Of a DNA stretch of 64,000 bases, positions 33,256-43,802 are shown piece by piece. Both the position numbers and the translations under genes were made by a program. This DNA comes from Trifolium pratense (Eukaryota > Streptophyta > Magnoliopsida > Fabales > Fabaceae). The notes below the pieces were generated by a model. The model saw nothing but the letters and a program-made list of their open reading frames with translations. It made no database searches and was not told where the DNA came from. How positions within the stretch are numbered: position 1 is the stretch's first letter; every line of letters starts with the position of its first letter. Where the stretch lies: contig NC_060062.1 of assembly GCF_020283565.1 (NCBI RefSeq), forward strand, positions 32,481,164-32,545,163. Direction: 5' to 3'.

Positions 33256-34735
33256 ATTGGTATCAGAGCACTGCCTCTAAGGTTTGAACACTTAACAGTG
33301 TCAGAGGAAAAGATTCGGGAAGAAGTGATGTCAAAACCTGCAAATCAAAGTACATGTCCTAAATGCAAAAAGAATGGACAAAACAAGAAAGTGCAAAGAA
33401 AGCTTGCTTCCAAGAAGAAATCCGCGATGGCTTCAAAAGGTGACTTTGATGATTCAAAAACAGAGGAAAAAGAAAGCACGTGTCTAATGGTAAATGAAGA
33501 GGTAACAAATTCTAAACCTTGCTTTTTATGTATAGAAAGAAATGTTGAATTTGATAGTCTTCTAAAAGACTCAAACTGTTTATCTAAAAAATGTACATTT
33601 TTAGAAAATCAATTGTTTGAGATAAAGAAAGAAAATCAACTGTTTATCTAAAAAATGTACTACAAATCTTGAATGATAAATATTTTAAAATTATTCAAGA
33701 ATTGCAATACTCTCATTTGAAAATTTTTGAACAACAAAATATTAGTAATGAGAAACAATTCACAAATCAACTTCCAGAATGTTCTAAAATCCATGAAGAG
33801 ATTGTTGTTTTGAAAGAAAATGTTTTAGAATTGAAAAATGACACAACAAGGTTTATAAATTCTATAGGAACTTTTCAAAACATAAAGGAATTACAAGTAG
33901 TAACTTTTGGAAAAACTAGTTTAGGTTGTAGAACTTTTCAAAAACAAAAGCCATGTGAAAATTTTATTGCTCATCATAAAGATCAAAAAATACAAAGATA
34001 CAAATGCTCTTATTGTTGGAAATATGGTCATATTGAATCCTTTTGTTTTAAGAAAAAAAAAAAACTCAAAAGAAAAGAACATTCTCAGAACATTCTACAA
34101 AGACATTCTTTCTCCAAAACTTCCTATAAGAGATCAACTTATCATCATAAGAAGAAATCTTATAAGAGGAATAACACTAACCTCCAAGGACCCAAATCAT
34201 TATGGGTACCAAAATCATTACTAACTTGTGTTGCAGGAATGTTTTCAAGTAATCAAGAAAAAGCTTTGAAGCTTGAAAAAGTAATACTCAATGAGTATGA
34301 CTTTAGAAAGACAATATTTCCTCATATTTAATGGTGAATCTGCAACCTTTGGAATCATTGACCAAAATCAAACCAAAGGTACATGTATCACTAGTAAAAA
34401 AAATTTTTTTGCATATATTAAGGACGATTGATATGGTTAAAAGTCAAAACATAACTTCTTTACATTTTATCAAAATTAAAATTGAAGTTATTTCACATTC
34501 ATTCTTCTGATCATGATCTTTCTTTTAAAATCTTTGTTTACATACTTAGATGAATTTTAAAACCAAATCATGTTTTCATGTGTTTTGAAAAAGACAAACG
34601 ATTTTGGCATAAAAAGAGTTTGTCAAGTAAGTATGAAAACTATAGCAAATTTATCCAAATTTGGTCTAGTAAGATATTTCAAAAAACTGATTGAGAAAAT
34701 GATTAAGTTTATGAAACTTGTATTTATTATGACAA
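33256..34735 (+). pseudogene. Second copy of the A gag remnant, truncated in pol
   Basis: Starts with primer binding site TGGTATCAGAGC (33258-33269) and repeats the Gag remnant of the first copy almost base for base, including both open stretches (to 33651, and 33669-34331) and the CCHC knuckle. It ends abruptly at 34735, where LINE sequence resumes. The corresponding point in the first copy is 18531, after which that copy continues into degenerate integrase. The break is therefore a deletion end point, not an element terminus. Confidence 0.82.
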
Positions 34736-36495
34736 CGGTAGTCCGACTGATGAATTTCCTCTTCGGCGAGGTCTCAGGCAAGGTGACCCGCTTTCTCCTT
34801 TCCTTTTTCTTCTGGCGGCAGAGGGCCTTAATGTGCTCATGGAGGCTATGGTAGCACATAATTTGTTTACGGGTTATAGTATTGGTGGTCAGGGGTTAAT
34901 CGCGGTGTCGCATCTTCAGTTTGCTGACGATACTCTTTTGATGGGGGTTAAAAGTTGGGCTAATGTTCGGGCTTTGCGGGCTGTTTTAGTACTTTTTGAG
35001 ACTATGTCGGGATTGAAGGTTAATTTTAATAAAAGTATGTTGGTTGGTGTGAATATTCCTGATTCCTGGTAAGGCGAAGCTGCGTCTGCTTTGGGTTGTA
35101 AAGTGGGAAAGTTTCCTTTCCTTTATCTGGGTCTTCAGATTGGGGGTGATCCACGGCGTTTGGTTTTTTGGGAACCGGTTTTGACTCGTATAAAGAATAG
35201 ATTGTCAAGGTGGAAGAGCCGCTTTTTGTCTTTTGGTGGTCGTCTGGTTCTGTTAAAGTCTGTCTTGACCTCTTTACCTGTCTATGTCTTTCCTTCTTCA
35301 AAGCTCCCTCAGGTATTATTTCCTCTATTGAGTCTCTTTTCATTAAATTATTTTGGGGGGGGGGGGGGGGTTGTGAGGATTCTAGGAAAATCTCTTGGGT
35401 TAGTTGGAAATCTATTTGTTTGCGTAAGGAGTTTGGAGGTTTGGGGGTTAGACAGTTGCGTGAGTTTAACCTGGCCCTGCTGGGTAAGTGGTGCTGGAGG
35501 ATGCTGGTGGACAGGGAGAGGTTGTGATTTAGGGTGTTGGCGGCTAGGTATGGGGTGGAGGGTGGTCGACTACGGGTTGGAGGTCGGAGAGGATCGGTGT
35601 GGTGGAGGGAGATAGCGCGGATTAGGGAGGGTGAGGGTGAGTCAGAAGCATGTTGTGGAGGCGGCTGGATGGTTTTTCGTTGCGGGAGCGGTTTGGGCGC
35701 CTATTTGAGTTGGCGGAGACCAAATCGCGTACGGTGGCAGAGATGTTTTGTCTAGGTTGGGGGGTAAATGGGGAGGCGTGGGAGTGGCGGAGGCGATTGA
35801 GGGCATGGGAGGAGGAGATGTTGGGGGAGTGTCAGTCTTTACTTCTTGACATTTTTTTGCAGGATCAGACCGTTGATAGGTGGTAGTGGCGCCCAGACCC
35901 TGACATAGGCTACACTGTCGGGGGAGCTTATCAGCTTTTGACTTCTCATACCTCTGTTACTTTGGATGATGCGGAAAACCTTATATGGCACCCTCAGGTT
36001 CCTTTGAAGGTTTCCATCTTTGCGTGGCGTTTATTGCGTGACAAGTTGCCTACGAGAGTAAACCTGGTCACTCGGGGAGTTGTGTCTTCTACAGCTGGCA
36101 CGTGTGTTTTTGGATGTGGAGCGGCCGAACTGGCCCATCATTTATTTCTCTCATGTAGTATTGCTGGACCTCTTTGGGACTTAGTTCGCAAGTGGATTGG
36201 CATTTCTTTGGTGGATTTCACTACTTTGCGTGATCATTTTGTCCAATTTACAGCCTCAGTAGGTGGATCTCGAGCGCGTCGGTCTTTTTTGCAGCTTATT
36301 TGGCTTACGTGTGTTTGGGTGATATGGACAGCGAGAAATCATCGTTTGTTCAAGGGCTCAACAGACACACCTCATCTTTTGTTGGATAAGATCAAGCTTT
36401 TCTCATTTCGGTGGTTGAAGACAACGAGTATCACATTGACTTCAAACTCTCATAGCTGGTGGTCTAATCCATTGTTGTGTTTGGGTCTTGTATGA
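34736..36495 (+). pseudogene. LINE ORF2, C-terminal half of RT and zf-RVT (broken)
   Basis: Resumes at GSPTDEFPLRRGLRQGDPLS (34739), then FADDTLLMG (34919) with the catalytic Asp pair, then FLYLGLQIGG (35120). A TAA at 35070-35072 interrupts. A frameshift lies near 35300, and further frame changes follow around a run of 16 G (35355-35370). The zf-RVT domain is in one open stretch (35938-36495): VPLKVSIFAWRLLRDKLPTR, CVFGCGAAELAHHLFLSC, ending SWWSNPLLCLGLV. A TAG at 35884 precedes it where a Trp is expected. RNase H is not seen. Confidence 0.85.
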
Positions 36496-36619
36496 TTTGA
36501 TTATAATTGTATCTTATTGACTTTTTGTAAACTGGTATAGTCTTCCTCGATACGTCTTGTGCTGGGGAGGCTGTTTATGTTAATATATCTCATTTTGGTT
36601 TCTTCAAAAAAAAAAAAAA
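36496..36619 (+). other. LINE 3' UTR and poly(A) tail
   Basis: About 110 bp of T-rich 3' UTR end in a run of 14 A (36606-36619). The flank GACTAATAGACC should match the 5' target duplication, which is outside the window. Confidence 0.8.
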
Positions 36620-37347
36620 GACTAATAGACCACATTAGGATTTCAAAAGGTCAAACTCAGACCTAAAAAATAAGCTTATGATAGGCCACATGGTTTCGAT
36701 TTTTTGACAGGTCAGACTCAGACTTGACAAAGCCTATTCCCACCTCTAATCACAAATTGCGTAAAGTGGCATAATTGATTTTTAAGAACCATAATGGCCA
36801 CTATGAAATAGTAAATATACTACTTTTAGTTCTTTATATAAGAAACAATTAACTTTATTGAATAATTGATGTATCTACTTATATTATAGTTGTAGACCAA
36901 ATAAATAAGTTATTTAACGAATTAAAAAATGAGTTATTTTTTTATAGAAAGGACATGAAGGAATTTTGTATGCGGTGCTAGTGGTTGTAGAATAGTGGAT
37001 ATGGTCGATGGAAATTTATATAAGATAGTTAAATGTTAATATGTGTTGAGTTTTAGGATACCCTTTATATATGAGTCAGGATCCGTTGACATCAGGTGTC
37101 AAAGTTTAGTTTGACACCAAATCTCCTCCTTTAATTTTATTTAATCTAAAGGCCTAAAACAATCATTAAAATAATTCATAAATTCAAAGATCACGTGATT
37201 AGTCTTACAATCTAAAAATTTTATATAAGAAACAATCATTAATAATGATCCAATTTTTTTAAATTGGTGCGTGACAATTTTAAAATGATCTCCATTTTAA
37301 CAATGATCACAACCAAATTGACTCATCATCATTTGTGTTTATAGAAA
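36620..37347. other. Intergenic, one hAT-like right end
   Basis: AT-rich. The stretch to about 36750 ends CCTATTCCCACCTCTAAT, the inverse of a TTAGAGGTGGGAATAGG type hAT end. The LINE probably inserted into that element. Nothing else was recognised. Confidence 0.4.
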
Positions 37348-37489
37348 CTAGCGGGCCAGGTGCGGCGCGCCTGCCTGTGTCTAACTTATGTCCAAAAGAA
37401 AAATATATATATGTCTTATGTTACGGTGAGTTTGATAATAAAATATTTTTGCTGCAAAACTCATATATTCTCTTTATATATAGTATAGA
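37348..37489 (-). mobile_element. Mini-Helitron 1 (142 bp)
   Basis: On the minus strand it starts TCTATACTATATATAAAG and ends CTAG, preceded by an imperfect GC hairpin (37357-37373). The base after the 3' end is T as expected. The base before the 5' end is T where A is expected, so this copy is slightly degenerate. Confidence 0.6.
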
Positions 37490-37661
37490 AGAAAGGAAAT
37501 AAAATCACCAAACACTTTGTGCACCGAAGTTAGTTTTAATTTTGATATTTGAGAGCAGTTTTTTTTTTTTTTAGACTATTTGATCAATGAAAGTTTTTGA
37601 AGGGTAAAATTGGCAATAAGAAAAGTCCAGTCCAAACTCATCTATCATTTTTATATATTAA

Positions 37662-37844
37662 CTAGCAGGCCAGACAGGCGCGTTCCGCGCCTGCCTGTGT
37701 CTAACTTATGTTTAAAAAAAAAAGTCTTATGTTATGATGAATTTGTTAATAAAAGATTTTTATTGCTAAAAAAATAAGAATATTGTTGGTATTATGAAAA
37801 ATCGACACCAAAAATATTTGTATTATCTTTTTATATAGTATAGA
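37662..37844 (-). mobile_element. Mini-Helitron 2 (183 bp)
   Basis: On the minus strand it starts TCTATACTATATAAAAAG and ends GCCTGCTAG. A perfect hairpin with arms CAGGCGCG/CGCGCCTG (37675-37693) sits about ten bases before the end. It lies between A and T as Helitrons do. No coding capacity. A third Helitron-like 5' end (TCTATATCTATAACATAAC) is near 38040, suggesting nested copies. Confidence 0.75.
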
Positions 37845-38041
37845 TGTAGTATTAAGTTGGTAATCATTCATGTATAGGCAACCCATTTGCCACTTATTAA
37901 CATTTTAATGATTTGAATTTTTTAAATTGATTAGTTAATGGAAGTTGTGAAATTAACTCAAGGGTAAAATAGGTATATATTGAAAAGTCCATCCCAAACT
38001 CACCTATCCTTTTTATATAATGTTATGTTATAGATATAGAA

Positions 38042-38660
38042 TAGGGATGGCAATTTGACCCATACCCAGAGGGTACCCGCAAAAATTACCCACGACGGGT
38101 AGGGTAAAAACCCGCATTTTGGGTACGGGCACGGGTATGGGTAATTACCCGCAAAAATGAACGGGTATGGGTGCGGGTACGGGTACCTTAGTACCCACCC
38201 CGCCCCATACCCGCATAATATATATTTATTTATTTTATTTATATTATTATATTATAATATATGTAAATCAATTTAAAACAATACAACTCTACTAAACTAT
38301 TACATATTTTTAATAAAAATGTTTATTTATAACATAATATAAAAATAATGTGAATGTTTAACATAAATATGAACTTTAACATAAGGTTAGTAATAATTTT
38401 GTTTATAATTTTCATTAGTCAATATTAAAATCTTTGAAATTTTTTTTAATTCTATTAAAATTATATGATATTTTATAATTGATCAATTTATTTTTAGTAA
38501 AAATACGGGTATGGGGACCTAGGTACCCATAGGGTATGGGGACGGGGCAAAAGTTGTTACCCACGCGGGTATGGGGATGGGTACGGGTATTTTTTCAATC
38601 CGCGGGTACGGGGATGGGTACTATAGTACCCTACCCATACCCTACCCATTGCCATCCCTA
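38042..38660. mobile_element. hAT-type non-autonomous element with 8-bp TSD
   Basis: Ends are TAGGGATGGCAAT and its inverse, flanked by ATATAGAA on both sides (38034-38041 and 38661-38668). The interior has subterminal arrays of GGGTA and CGGGTA words in opposite orientations and an AT-rich core, no ORF. Confidence 0.93.
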
Positions 38661-38668
38661 ATATAGAA

Positions 38669-39337
38669 TAGTTTTGAGGTGTTCTTGAAATTCTATTAGT
38701 ATTTAACATCATCATTTGTGCTTATCGTTTTTAGACAAAGTGACTACGAGATCTCAATGAAGCAAGACGGTGGCGGGGAATACTTTCCCACTCCTCGTCA
38801 CCACTTAAATTATCCTTTATCTTAGTTCCCATTTCTTGGGGAATTTTCTCTCAATGTGGGCAATTTTCTTGTTTGTACTTCTCCGTTCCTTAATTATCTT
38901 GTTTGTACTTCTCAATAATCCATAACCTCCCTATGATAAAAATTAACATTTAGAAATATTGGAGTCTCAAATTGACACTTTTTTTCATTAAAAAAAAAAC
39001 ACTATTTTTAATTTTTTAAGGGTTTTTGCTAACAAGTGCTCCCCGAACATTCTTTAAGCATTTCATTTAAAGAAATAATTTATTCAAAAAGTGAAACATT
39101 TTATTTTCAATATTGTGTTAACTTCACACATTTCCATAATTTTTTTACAAAAACTTAGTATTTAAGGTGGTTAAAAAGTGTCCCGAGATACTGGTTAACA
39201 TTTTCATTTTTTAATTACCAAAGACATAGTTAATTAAATACTATTGTTGTGATGCCGTAAAGTTATTTTGAAATTTAATTGAATGAGAGGTCACTAAAAC
39301 CAATCATTTGGGAGTTGGGCTTTCCTTCGTATTTACC
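38669..39337. other. Intergenic, nothing recognised
   Basis: AT-rich, poly-A and poly-T runs; no frame, repeat end or RNA gene seen. Confidence 0.5.
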
Positions 39338-39597
39338 AGTATAAATATGATTTTCTCTCCCCATCTCCCGTAAATCTTTTATATCTCCAATATTATAATT
39401 TTGCCCTTGCAGAAAAATTCGGTTTGCAGAAAGTGCAAATTCAGAATAAATTTTGGTTTTTAGAAATCGAAATTTGTTTTCTAAGGCCAAAAAAACTTCG
39501 GTTTCTACAAAACGAAGTTTTTTCAAGGGTAAAACTGGAAATTCAAGGGATAAAAGATTCACGGGGGGTGGGGAGAGAAAACATCTATAAATATAGG
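39338..39597. repeat. Foldback MITE-like repeat
   Basis: The two halves are imperfect inverted repeats: TATAAATATGATTTTCTCTC on the left against the inverse of the right end near 39597, then CCCGTAAATCTTTTAT against CCCGTGAATCTTTTAT. No target duplication was identified. Confidence 0.55.
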
Positions 39598-39807
39598 TTA
39601 TGTATTCATGGACAATATTATAGAGAAGCTTTGTTGTATTTAGATGTGGCTTAGTACAAAATTATTATAAATTGTACAAAATTCTTTGTAGGAACACCAT
39701 ACGAGGGTGAGGTTTTTCCTAGACAACATTTCAAAATGATTATCATTTTCAAGCCTAAGCATGCGTGGTCAGGTGTAACATCAGCTTCTTATGTTGGTAA
39801 CAAAGGT

Positions 39808-40080
39808 TTCTTAAGATCACCGATCCCATTCGCGTCTATTGTTTTCATCTGGAGACCAAGATTTTATTAAACCTGAAAAAAGAATTCAAAGGAGAATCGA
39901 TGAGAAAACAAAGTTATATTTCCTCATTGTATTTTTAGATTGAAAAACTTAACAAATTTTTGGAGCTGCAACTCTTGCACTAACGCATTGTTGGTTTAAC
40001 GAACACACACACACACACAATGACACATTATACATAGATATTTATTTCTAATTGAAATATGCAAAGATAGAAATTGATGT
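39808..40080. repeat. Diverged duplicate, copy 1
   Basis: Similar to 40950-41215, starting TCTTAAGATCA(c/t)(c/t)GATCCC and continuing through CGCGTCTAT to an A-rich part. It contains a short (AC)n near 40001. On the minus strand it looks like an intron followed by a short exon (acceptor AG near 39872). The host gene was not recognised. Confidence 0.45.
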
Positions 40081-40486
40081 AATGATAATAAATCAGCGGG
40101 TCGATGTCGAATGGTCCAATTGTGATCTAACGACTACCAATATGCTCATAGTGCGAATGCGTGGATTTGTGATGGCAGGGAATCAAAATCCAATAAATAG
40201 TTAAGAGTATTATATGAAAAGACAAATAATTTCATCAAAAATAACAAAATTTATTAGTTTTCTTAGATATGACAACTAAAAAGTCACAGAAACCTGAACA
40301 GGAATGCTTAAGATCCATCTTAAAAGCAAACAAAGAGTGATCATTTTATAGTTTAACTAATCACCATATGAAGGAAGCATGGGAAGAATCATGGAAAACA
40401 CAAACACATGAACAGAAAATAAGCAGCTTACCAAAACTTGTTTTCCCTTTAACCATAATCTCCAAATATTTTCCTAATAGAATAAA

Positions 40487-40829
40487 GGCTTAACTATACA
40501 TTTGGTCCCTTACGTTTATTTTAGGTTTCAATTTGGTCCCTTACGTTTAAAAAGTATCAATTTGGTCCCTTACGTTTATTTTAGGTTTCAAGTTAGTCCT
40601 TTCCGTCAATTTTGTCACATGTGGCAGTCAATTTGCATACGTGGACTGACACGTGGCACTTTGACACGCTGACACGTGTACTGTTCAAACGGTGTTAGTG
40701 ACAAAACTAACGGAAAGGACTAACTTGAAACCTAAAATAAACGTAAGGGACCAAATTGATACTTTTTAAACGTAAGGGACCAAATTGAAACCTAAAATAA
40801 ACGTAAGGGACCAAATGTGTAGTTAAGCC
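40487..40829. mobile_element. MULE-type MITE with 9-bp TSD
   Basis: 343 bp with terminal inverted repeats of about 140 bp, so nearly the whole element folds back. Ends are GGCTTAACTA-ACATTTGGTC and inverse, flanked by TAGAATAAA on both sides (40478-40486 and 40830-40838). Each arm carries TTTGGTCCCTTACG three times. Confidence 0.92.
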
Positions 40830-40838
40830 TAGAATAAA

Positions 40839-41215
40839 TGATATCAGCATAGAACTGGTCTCAAAGAAATCTTTTCCTTGAAATGGAGCTGAAGTCAAAG
40901 AGTACTTTTGCTTCCTCTAAGGCTAAACCAACAACTGCCTTTTTGACTCCTTCTTAAGATCATTGATCCCTCCCACTCGCGTCTATTTTTTCATCTTGAG
41001 ACGAACACTTAGTTGGTCCTGCAAAAAAATTCAAAGAAATATAGTTTAGAAAACAAAATTCTAATTCCTCGTTGTTTTTTAAGATTAACAACTTAACAAA
41101 CCTTTGAAACAACTCATTGTAGGTCAACAATAACAAAACCTTAGCGAACACAAAACACAATATATACACACCAAATCTAAAATTTGAAAGTATATGTTCA
41201 TTTATTTCAATTTGA
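40839..41215 (-). other. Unrecognised exon-like sequence and diverged duplicate, copy 2
   Basis: On the minus strand a possible exon starts after an AG near 41020 and reads on to about 40850 with codable stretches such as VKKAVVGLALEEAKVLFDFS (about 40945-40885), interrupted by stops. The MULE MITE lies just beyond it. The left half matches copy 1 at 39808. It may be a dead host gene, or an exon pair I cannot join; no family was recognised. Confidence 0.35.
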
Positions 41216-41624
41216 AATATATCTTGAGAGAATAATAGTAAGAGTTAATTAATGACTGATGTGGATAACATAAGTCGACAAAAGAAAAGGTATACTCTCA
41301 ACTTAGATATTAATTTGTGAAATTTCAAAATGATTTCACGCCACAACAGCCGCATTAGGCGTTCAGCAACCACAATGACAACGATTGCAACAACCGCAAC
41401 ATCCACAATTTAAAACCATATCCACTATAAGACTAATGTTCGAGTTGGTAATGAGACATTTGCGTCTCTTTTATCATGATTTAGCTACCTTCTAAATAGG
41501 TGACTCAATCCAAGAATCAATTATTGAGAGAGGGTCATATCGACATTATTGCAGTTGGTGACTCAATCCAGACTCATACTCAATTGATTGGAATTTTTCC
41601 GATCAAAGACGTTGGGGATTAACC

Positions 41625-41760
41625 AATTTGGGTTGGTCTAGTGGTATTGACTCGAGACCTTAGAGTGTGCTTCTCTCATGGTCGTAGGTTCAATTTTTTC
41701 TGATGTCATTCGATGGACTAGTTCATACAGAACGAAAAAAAAAGACTTTAAATAGGCCTC
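41625..41760 (+). repeat. tRNA-derived SINE-like sequence
   Basis: An A-box-like GGTCTAGTGG near 41635 and a B-box-like AGGTTCAATTT near 41686 are spaced like an internal Pol III promoter. The tail is A-rich (41734-41742). No flanking duplication was established. Confidence 0.5.
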
Positions 41761-41854
41761 CGTAAATGAGCCGTGGGATTGGTCTACTCAAATTAGTTGG
41801 TCATTGGGCCGAATACCTAATTGTTTTAAATAAAATAAAAATAAAAAAAAAAGA

Positions 41855-42110
41855 AAGAAAAGAGACGTTGGGGCTAGTTGGTAAGTCTCGCGCCGTTGCG
41901 CGTGTTTTATTTCTTTCTTGCTTTGATAATCAGTCACTTCAACTTCTTCACTCACTCACTCTCTCTCTCTCTCTCTCGTTCTCGCGCCGTTGCAACGTTT
42001 CTTTCTTTGAAATCTCAAACCCTAATTTCTTGTTTGTTCCACAATTTCTCAATCAATTGCTCATCAATTTCTCAATCAATTCCACAATTCAAACCCTAAT
42101 TCACAACACC
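41855..42110 (+). promoter_or_regulatory. Probable leader of the C2H2 gene
   Basis: A CT-rich stretch including (CT)n at 41957-41977, then AAACCCTAATT-type sequence, as is common in plant 5' UTRs. The reading frame of the gene is open back to 41766, but the leader is non-coding in character, so the start at 42111 is preferred. Confidence 0.5.
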
Positions 42111-42656
42111 ATGATCGATTTTGCTTCTCATCATCATCCAACCCTGTTTTTCAACAAGGGTGATCATCATCTCGATGATCTTCAAACTGATAAGAAGAAA
42201 ACATTCAACTCTGCCAAAGCACACACAACCTCCAAACCTGTTCTTCAACCACCTCAAACAAACGATCAAAATCGCATCTTGAAGATCACCTTTTTCTCCT
42301 CTTCTGTTCGTAACAAGGAGAAACAACAACAGGAGAAACCTTATTTGTGTCGTGTTTGCGAAAGGGCTTTTACATCCAACCGAGCTTTGAATGGACATAT
42401 GAGATGTCACGGTTCCAAGAAGGGTACTTCTCCATTTTTGACTTGTCAAGATGCTATTGACTTGTCAAGGTTTTTGCCCCCAAAAACCTACAAGACCCGT
42501 CAACGTTCCAAGAGATTTGTCATTGATGATGATGTCCGTGAGGTTGCTCAATCATTGTTAGATATGTCTTGTGGGAAATCGTTATATTTTGATGCGGATA
42601 ATCACGATAACAACGGTAAAAGATTGAAGCTTTCCGATGAAAAAGCAAGGTGTTGA
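42111..42656 (+). CDS. Single C2H2 zinc-finger protein
   Basis: Intronless frame of 181 codons starting MIDFASHHHPTLFFN. One zinc finger, CRVCERAFTSNRALNGHMRC(H), has C80, C83, H96 and H100 in C-x2-C-x12-H-x3-H spacing. The helix NRALNGH is a variant of the plant-specific QALGGH core. Around it are a Gln-rich stretch (about 71-75), basic KTRQRSKRF (about 128-136, possible nuclear signal), and the tail VREVAQSLLDMS. Likely a nuclear DNA-binding regulator; its target is unknown. Intact, with a plausible leader at 41855-42110, so it may be a live gene. It is flanked by a SINE on the left and decayed sequence on the right. Confidence 0.8.
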   Translation: MIDFASHHHPTLFFNKGDHHLDDLQTDKKKTFNSAKAHTTSKPVLQPPQTNDQNRILKITFFSSSVRNKEKQQQEKPYLCRVCERAFTSNRALNGHMRCHGSKKGTSPFLTCQDAIDLSRFLPPKTYKTRQRSKRFVIDDDVREVAQSLLDMSCGKSLYFDADNHDNNGKRLKLSDEKARC

Positions 42657-42929
42657 TGATCCTTTGTCTATTTGTGTTAATTGAATTGAAAGAACATGAT
42701 TTTATCATCTTATTATTGTTATAACTTGTGCTGTTTCGATGTTTTGGTAGTGGAATTTATTCTTGTATATGAAGTATAGAATTGAAACACTTGAGTTTTT
42801 GTATGATGTTTTTATCTTTGAATTCATATTCTTACACTTGTTATTGTTTATTTCATGTGTCATTCTTTCATGAATTGATGAGCATAAAAGCAAAATCAAT
42901 GATCCTTTGCCAAAGTCACCTAGATTAGC
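42657..42929 (+). other. 3' UTR and flank of the C2H2 gene
   Basis: AT-rich sequence without frames; probably 3' UTR in its first 150-200 bases. Confidence 0.4.
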
Positions 42930-43169
42930 AATAATGGTTTCATTAAGGTAAGTTAATATTTTGGATTATCACAAAATCTACTGATGATCTCTCTGCTACT
43001 TTATTGATCATTTTGATTATAAGGTAAGTTAGCTTTCCATTAAGTTTTCTTATCCGATTCCGTCTAAGTAATTGATTGCTAACTATTCATTTTTGCTGTT
43101 CATTTTGGTTTTAATCTTTAACACTTCTTGATGTATTCTATTCAACCATCACTATATGTCATTTGTTAG
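42930..43169 (+). repeat. 240-bp direct repeat, copy 1
   Basis: About 95% identical to 44157-44397, by eye; spans AATAATGGTTTCAT to CATTTGTTAG. The pair brackets the exportin-1 fragment. Non-coding, with GGTAAGTTA splice-donor-like words. Confidence 0.88.
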
Positions 43170-43802
43170 TACGAATCAGTTATACTCTTTTCTAACTTCA
43201 ACGTTATCCATCGTTCTCTCTTTATCCTTGGTGTTTTCTTTTTTCAAAGCAGTTGTAACCGTACTTGTGAAATTTCACCGGTGAAACATTACAGAGATGG
43301 AACCGTCAAATAGATAGGAAAGAGGGGCAAAATTGTGTGTAAAAATGTTTATATATTCTCTCTTTTTTTCATCAAATCTGGTGTGTTGAGTAAATCTAAC
43401 TGTAAAAGTTTACTGCAACATCGGTGAGGGACTTAGTTGAGCCCTCACCCTAGAAGCCACCTTGTTTTCATGTGGGTGATGTTGTCAATTTTTTTGAATT
43501 ACCTTTTAGTCTCTAAACCAGTTATTTTGTGTGTGTGGCTTATCCTTTTCTTTTCCATTTATATATTCAATCTGCTTAGATTTTTATTTTCCCTTTTTTC
43601 TATATTAAGTCTTTTATTTTTGGTGCAATGCTTAATACACTCACATTTATATCAAGATTCGAGATGAAAACGATATTTTCTGCAGTTTCTTAAAATTTCT
43701 AATAGGGTTGTCGATTTCTTTTCACTTTTTTGTTTAAAATCTTCCTTTCAAATATTATTGTTTGTATCTTTTTGTATGTAATGGTGGGTGTCTCACAAAC
43801 AG
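43170..43802. other. Intergenic or intron-like, nothing recognised
   Basis: T-rich sequence between the first direct repeat and the exportin exon; could be intron of the captured gene. Confidence 0.4.

Larger units (their letters stand above)
14201..34735 (+). mobile_element. Sirevirus-like copia element A: tandem array, second unit truncated
   Basis: Order of parts: LTR (14201-17051), internal region (17052-30375, containing element B), LTR (30376-33255), then a second copy of the internal start (33256-34735) that stops inside the pol remnant. Both LTRs are followed by the same primer binding site and gag remnant. The two copies are nearly identical; I count about eight substitutions and one 29-bp indel over the LTRs. 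No target duplication is found: GTAAG lies on the left and ACGGT on the right. About 20 codons of the LINE RT also seem to be missing at the join. A tandem array followed by a deletion reaching into the LINE explains all of this. Confidence 0.8.
4763..36619 (+). mobile_element. L1-type LINE, split by three later insertions
   Basis: The LINE sequence can be followed through ORF1 (4806-7433), then after the CACTA insertion through ORF2 (12427-14200), and after the Sirevirus-like array through the rest of ORF2 (34736-36495), ending in a 14-A tail (36606-36619). Domain order is that of plant L1 elements: RRM plus DUF4283 in ORF1; endonuclease, reverse transcriptase and zf-RVT in ORF2. ORF2 has several stops and at least two frameshifts, so the element is dead. 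Its 5' end and 5' target duplication lie left of the gypsy elements, outside the window. Confidence 0.88.

Noticed and set aside
36540..36560. A terminator or polyadenylation signal for a host gene
   Set aside because: The sequence is the LINE 3' UTR just before its own poly(A) tail.
41766..42110. N-terminal extension of the C2H2 protein
   Set aside because: The frame is open, but the sequence is a CT-rich leader with no conserved motif; the ATG at 42111 fits better.
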